From contig NZ_QNVV01000001.1 of the NCBI RefSeq assembly GCF_003384725.1, positions 62,001 to 126,000 of the forward strand: a DNA stretch of 64,000 nt, given 5' to 3'. Position numbers and translations under genes: made by a program. This document shows positions 62,805 to 64,000 of the stretch, piece by piece; positions within the stretch are counted from its first letter, which is position 1; the number at the start of each line of letters is the position of its first letter. The notes under the pieces are model-generated. The model did no database searches. It was given only the letters and a program-made list of their open reading frames with translations, and was not told the DNA's origin. Source of the stretch: Chryseobacterium pennipullorum (GTDB lineage: Bacteria > Bacteroidota > Bacteroidia > Flavobacteriales > Weeksellaceae).

Positions 62805-63803
62805 ATGCACATGCAGAACAAACTGGCAATTGTCATCTTAAACTGGAACGGAAGAAACTGGCTTGAGAAATTTCTACCCGGTGTGCTCCAATTTTCTCAG
62901 CACGCAGATGTTTACGTGATCGATAATCATTCTACGGACGATTCCCTGGCATTTCTCAGCAGACACTTTCCCCCCGTAAAAATTATCAAAAACAATAAAA
63001 ATTATGGATTTGCAGGGGGGTATAATGAGGGCTTACAGGAGATCACAAATGAATATTACTGCCTTCTGAATTCTGACGTAGAGGTTACAGAAAACTGGAT
63101 TGGCCCTGTATTGGAGCTATTTGAAAAAGATGCTTCAATTTCTGCAGTGCAGCCTAAAATCCTTTCCTATAACCGTCCGCAATATTTTGAATTTGCAGGT
63201 GCAGGTGGCGGGCTGATTGATAATCTTGGCTATCCCTATTGCAGAGGAAGGGTTTTTGATGAGCTTGAAGAAGATAAGGGCCAGTACGACGATGAAACAG
63301 AAATTTTCTGGGCATCAGGATGCTGCTTTTTTATACGTTCCAAAGACTTTTGGGAACAGAATGGTTTTGATGCCCGATTTTTTGCCCACCAGGAAGAGAT
63401 CGATCTATGCTGGAGGCTTATCAATTCGGGGAAAAAGATTTTCTATACCGGAAAAGCCAAAGTCTATCATGTTGGCGGTGGAACTTTGAACAAGCAGAGT
63501 GCACAAAAAACCTTTTTAAACATCAGAAACAACCTTTCAATGATGCTTAAAAACCTTCCTTTTCCAAAATTGATCTGGCTGATCTTTTTCAGACTTTGCC
63601 TGGATGGTGTTGCTGGAATTTACTTTGGGGTAAAACAGGGATTCCCACACCTTTGGGCGGTAGTACGGGCACATTTTGGATTCTACGGACAGCTTCCCGG
63701 AACCTGGAAACTTCGCCAAAATCACCAGAAGAAAAAATTCTACCAGTCAAAATGGTTAATTTTCAAGCATTTTTTGGGTAGAAGGCAGCAGATTAGGAAT
63801 TAG
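62805..63803 (+). CDS. family 2 glycosyltransferase
   Basis: 332 residues. GT-A fold motifs: VILNWNGRNWLEKFLPGVL (about 9-27), VIDNHSTDDS (43-52), nucleotide/metal-binding LNSDVEV (DxD-like, about 88-94), and ASGCCFFIRS, HQEEIDLCWRL. C-terminal hydrophobic tail. Similar to rhamnosyltransferase-like GT2 enzymes for surface polysaccharides. Translation is coupled to the acyltransferase gene by direct abutment. Confidence 0.88.
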   Translation: MHMQNKLAIVILNWNGRNWLEKFLPGVLQFSQHADVYVIDNHSTDDSLAFLSRHFPPVKIIKNNKNYGFAGGYNEGLQEITNEYYCLLNSDVEVTENWIGPVLELFEKDASISAVQPKILSYNRPQYFEFAGAGGGLIDNLGYPYCRGRVFDELEEDKGQYDDETEIFWASGCCFFIRSKDFWEQNGFDARFFAHQEEIDLCWRLINSGKKIFYTGKAKVYHVGGGTLNKQSAQKTFLNIRNNLSMMLKNLPFPKLIWLIFFRLCLDGVAGIYFGVKQGFPHLWAVVRAHFGFYGQLPGTWKLRQNHQKKKFYQSKWLIFKHFLGRRQQIRN

Positions 63804-63821
63804 GAATAACCTTAAACTTTT

Positions 63822-63870
63822 AACCAGAAAACGAGCAACCAGAGCACCCGCAACCAGAAAACGAGCAACC
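63822..63870 (+). repeat. 19-bp direct repeat with 30-bp spacing
   Basis: AACCAGAAAACGAGCAACC at 63822-63840 recurs exactly at 63852-63870; related AACCAGCAACC follows to about 63887. Confidence 0.85.
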
Positions 63871-63903
63871 AAAAGAACCAGCAACCACCTATAATTTAAA
63901 ACA

Positions 63904-64000
63904 ATGGATTTCTGCGCAATAGATTTTGAAACGGCAACACACGAGAAAAGCTCAGCTTGTGAAATGGGGATCTGTATAGTACAGGACTCTAAAATTGTAG
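63904..64000 (+). CDS. start of a DnaQ-like 3'-5' exonuclease (runs off the right edge)
   Basis: ATG at 63904; 32 codons visible to the window end. MDFCAIDFETATHEKSSA has the DEDD motif-I residues (D7-x-E9: DFETA) of the RNase T/DnaQ exonuclease family. Only the first of the three exonuclease motifs can be seen. Confidence 0.7.
   Translation, partial: MDFCAIDFETATHEKSSACEMGICIVQDSKIV

Overview
The window looks like a core chromosomal segment of a Weeksellaceae flavobacterium, most like Chryseobacterium. Supporting signs: Bacteroidota-type -7 promoter elements (TAnnTTTG) sit in front of many genes. There is a type IX secretion C-terminal sorting domain, a two-gene piece of a Bacteroidota-type T6SS baseplate, a mevalonate-pathway kinase, a separate small subunit of methylmalonyl-CoA mutase, an ATP synthase cluster without beta/epsilon genes, and many MKK-type beta-barrel outer membrane proteins. 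This assignment is inferred from gene content and style; no 16S or other marker RNA is present, and no tRNA or rRNA gene was found.

Layout. 1-9.5 kb: uvrA (C-terminus off the left edge), a lipoprotein-tssF-tssE cassette, an amino acid permease, a DUF4920 protein and an M14 carboxypeptidase. 9.5-11.2 kb: the most unusual stretch, an AT-rich 950-bp leader with about ten copies of a TACATTTGTA-type palindrome in front of an XRE-family regulator, followed by a short convergent transcription unit (promoter, 36-codon ORF, terminator). 11.4-34.7 kb: almost all minus-strand housekeeping and metabolism: proline dehydrogenase, UbiA-type prenyltransferase plus mevalonate kinase, transporters, thiolase, etfAB, SDR, a T9SS cargo protein, M20 dipeptidase, a THUMP-like methyltransferase, a GxxExxY nuclease-fold gene bracketed by inverted repeats, mutA, divIC, udk, clpS and a CBS/CorC-type membrane protein. 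35-40.5 kb: ATP synthase genes atpB-E-F-H-A-G with a small membrane gene in front. 40.6 kb: ffh. 42-46.5 kb: five beta-barrel outer membrane proteins, a relic of a sixth, and a 377-bp segment with 15-bp inverted ends. 46.6-64 kb: phoH, then mostly plus-strand genes: a SAM hydroxide adenosyltransferase, a 2-oxoacid dehydrogenase E2, a ClC exchanger, an AT-rich orphan, rpsF-rpsR-rplI, an AraC regulator divergent from a TolC-HlyD-MFS efflux operon, aldehyde dehydrogenase, a double-glycine leader peptide, a thioredoxin-fold protein, an LpxL-type acyltransferase, a GT2 glycosyltransferase, and the start of a DnaQ-like exonuclease at the right edge.

How it works together. Thiolase and ETF probably serve acyl-CoA oxidation and carry similar palindromes upstream, suggesting one regulator. 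The prenyltransferase and mevalonate kinase fit isoprenoid lipid synthesis. The AraC-TolC-HlyD-MFS block is a self-contained tripartite exporter. The best candidates for something undescribed are the XRE operator array with its convergent small gene, the GxxExxY cassette, and the double-glycine peptide.
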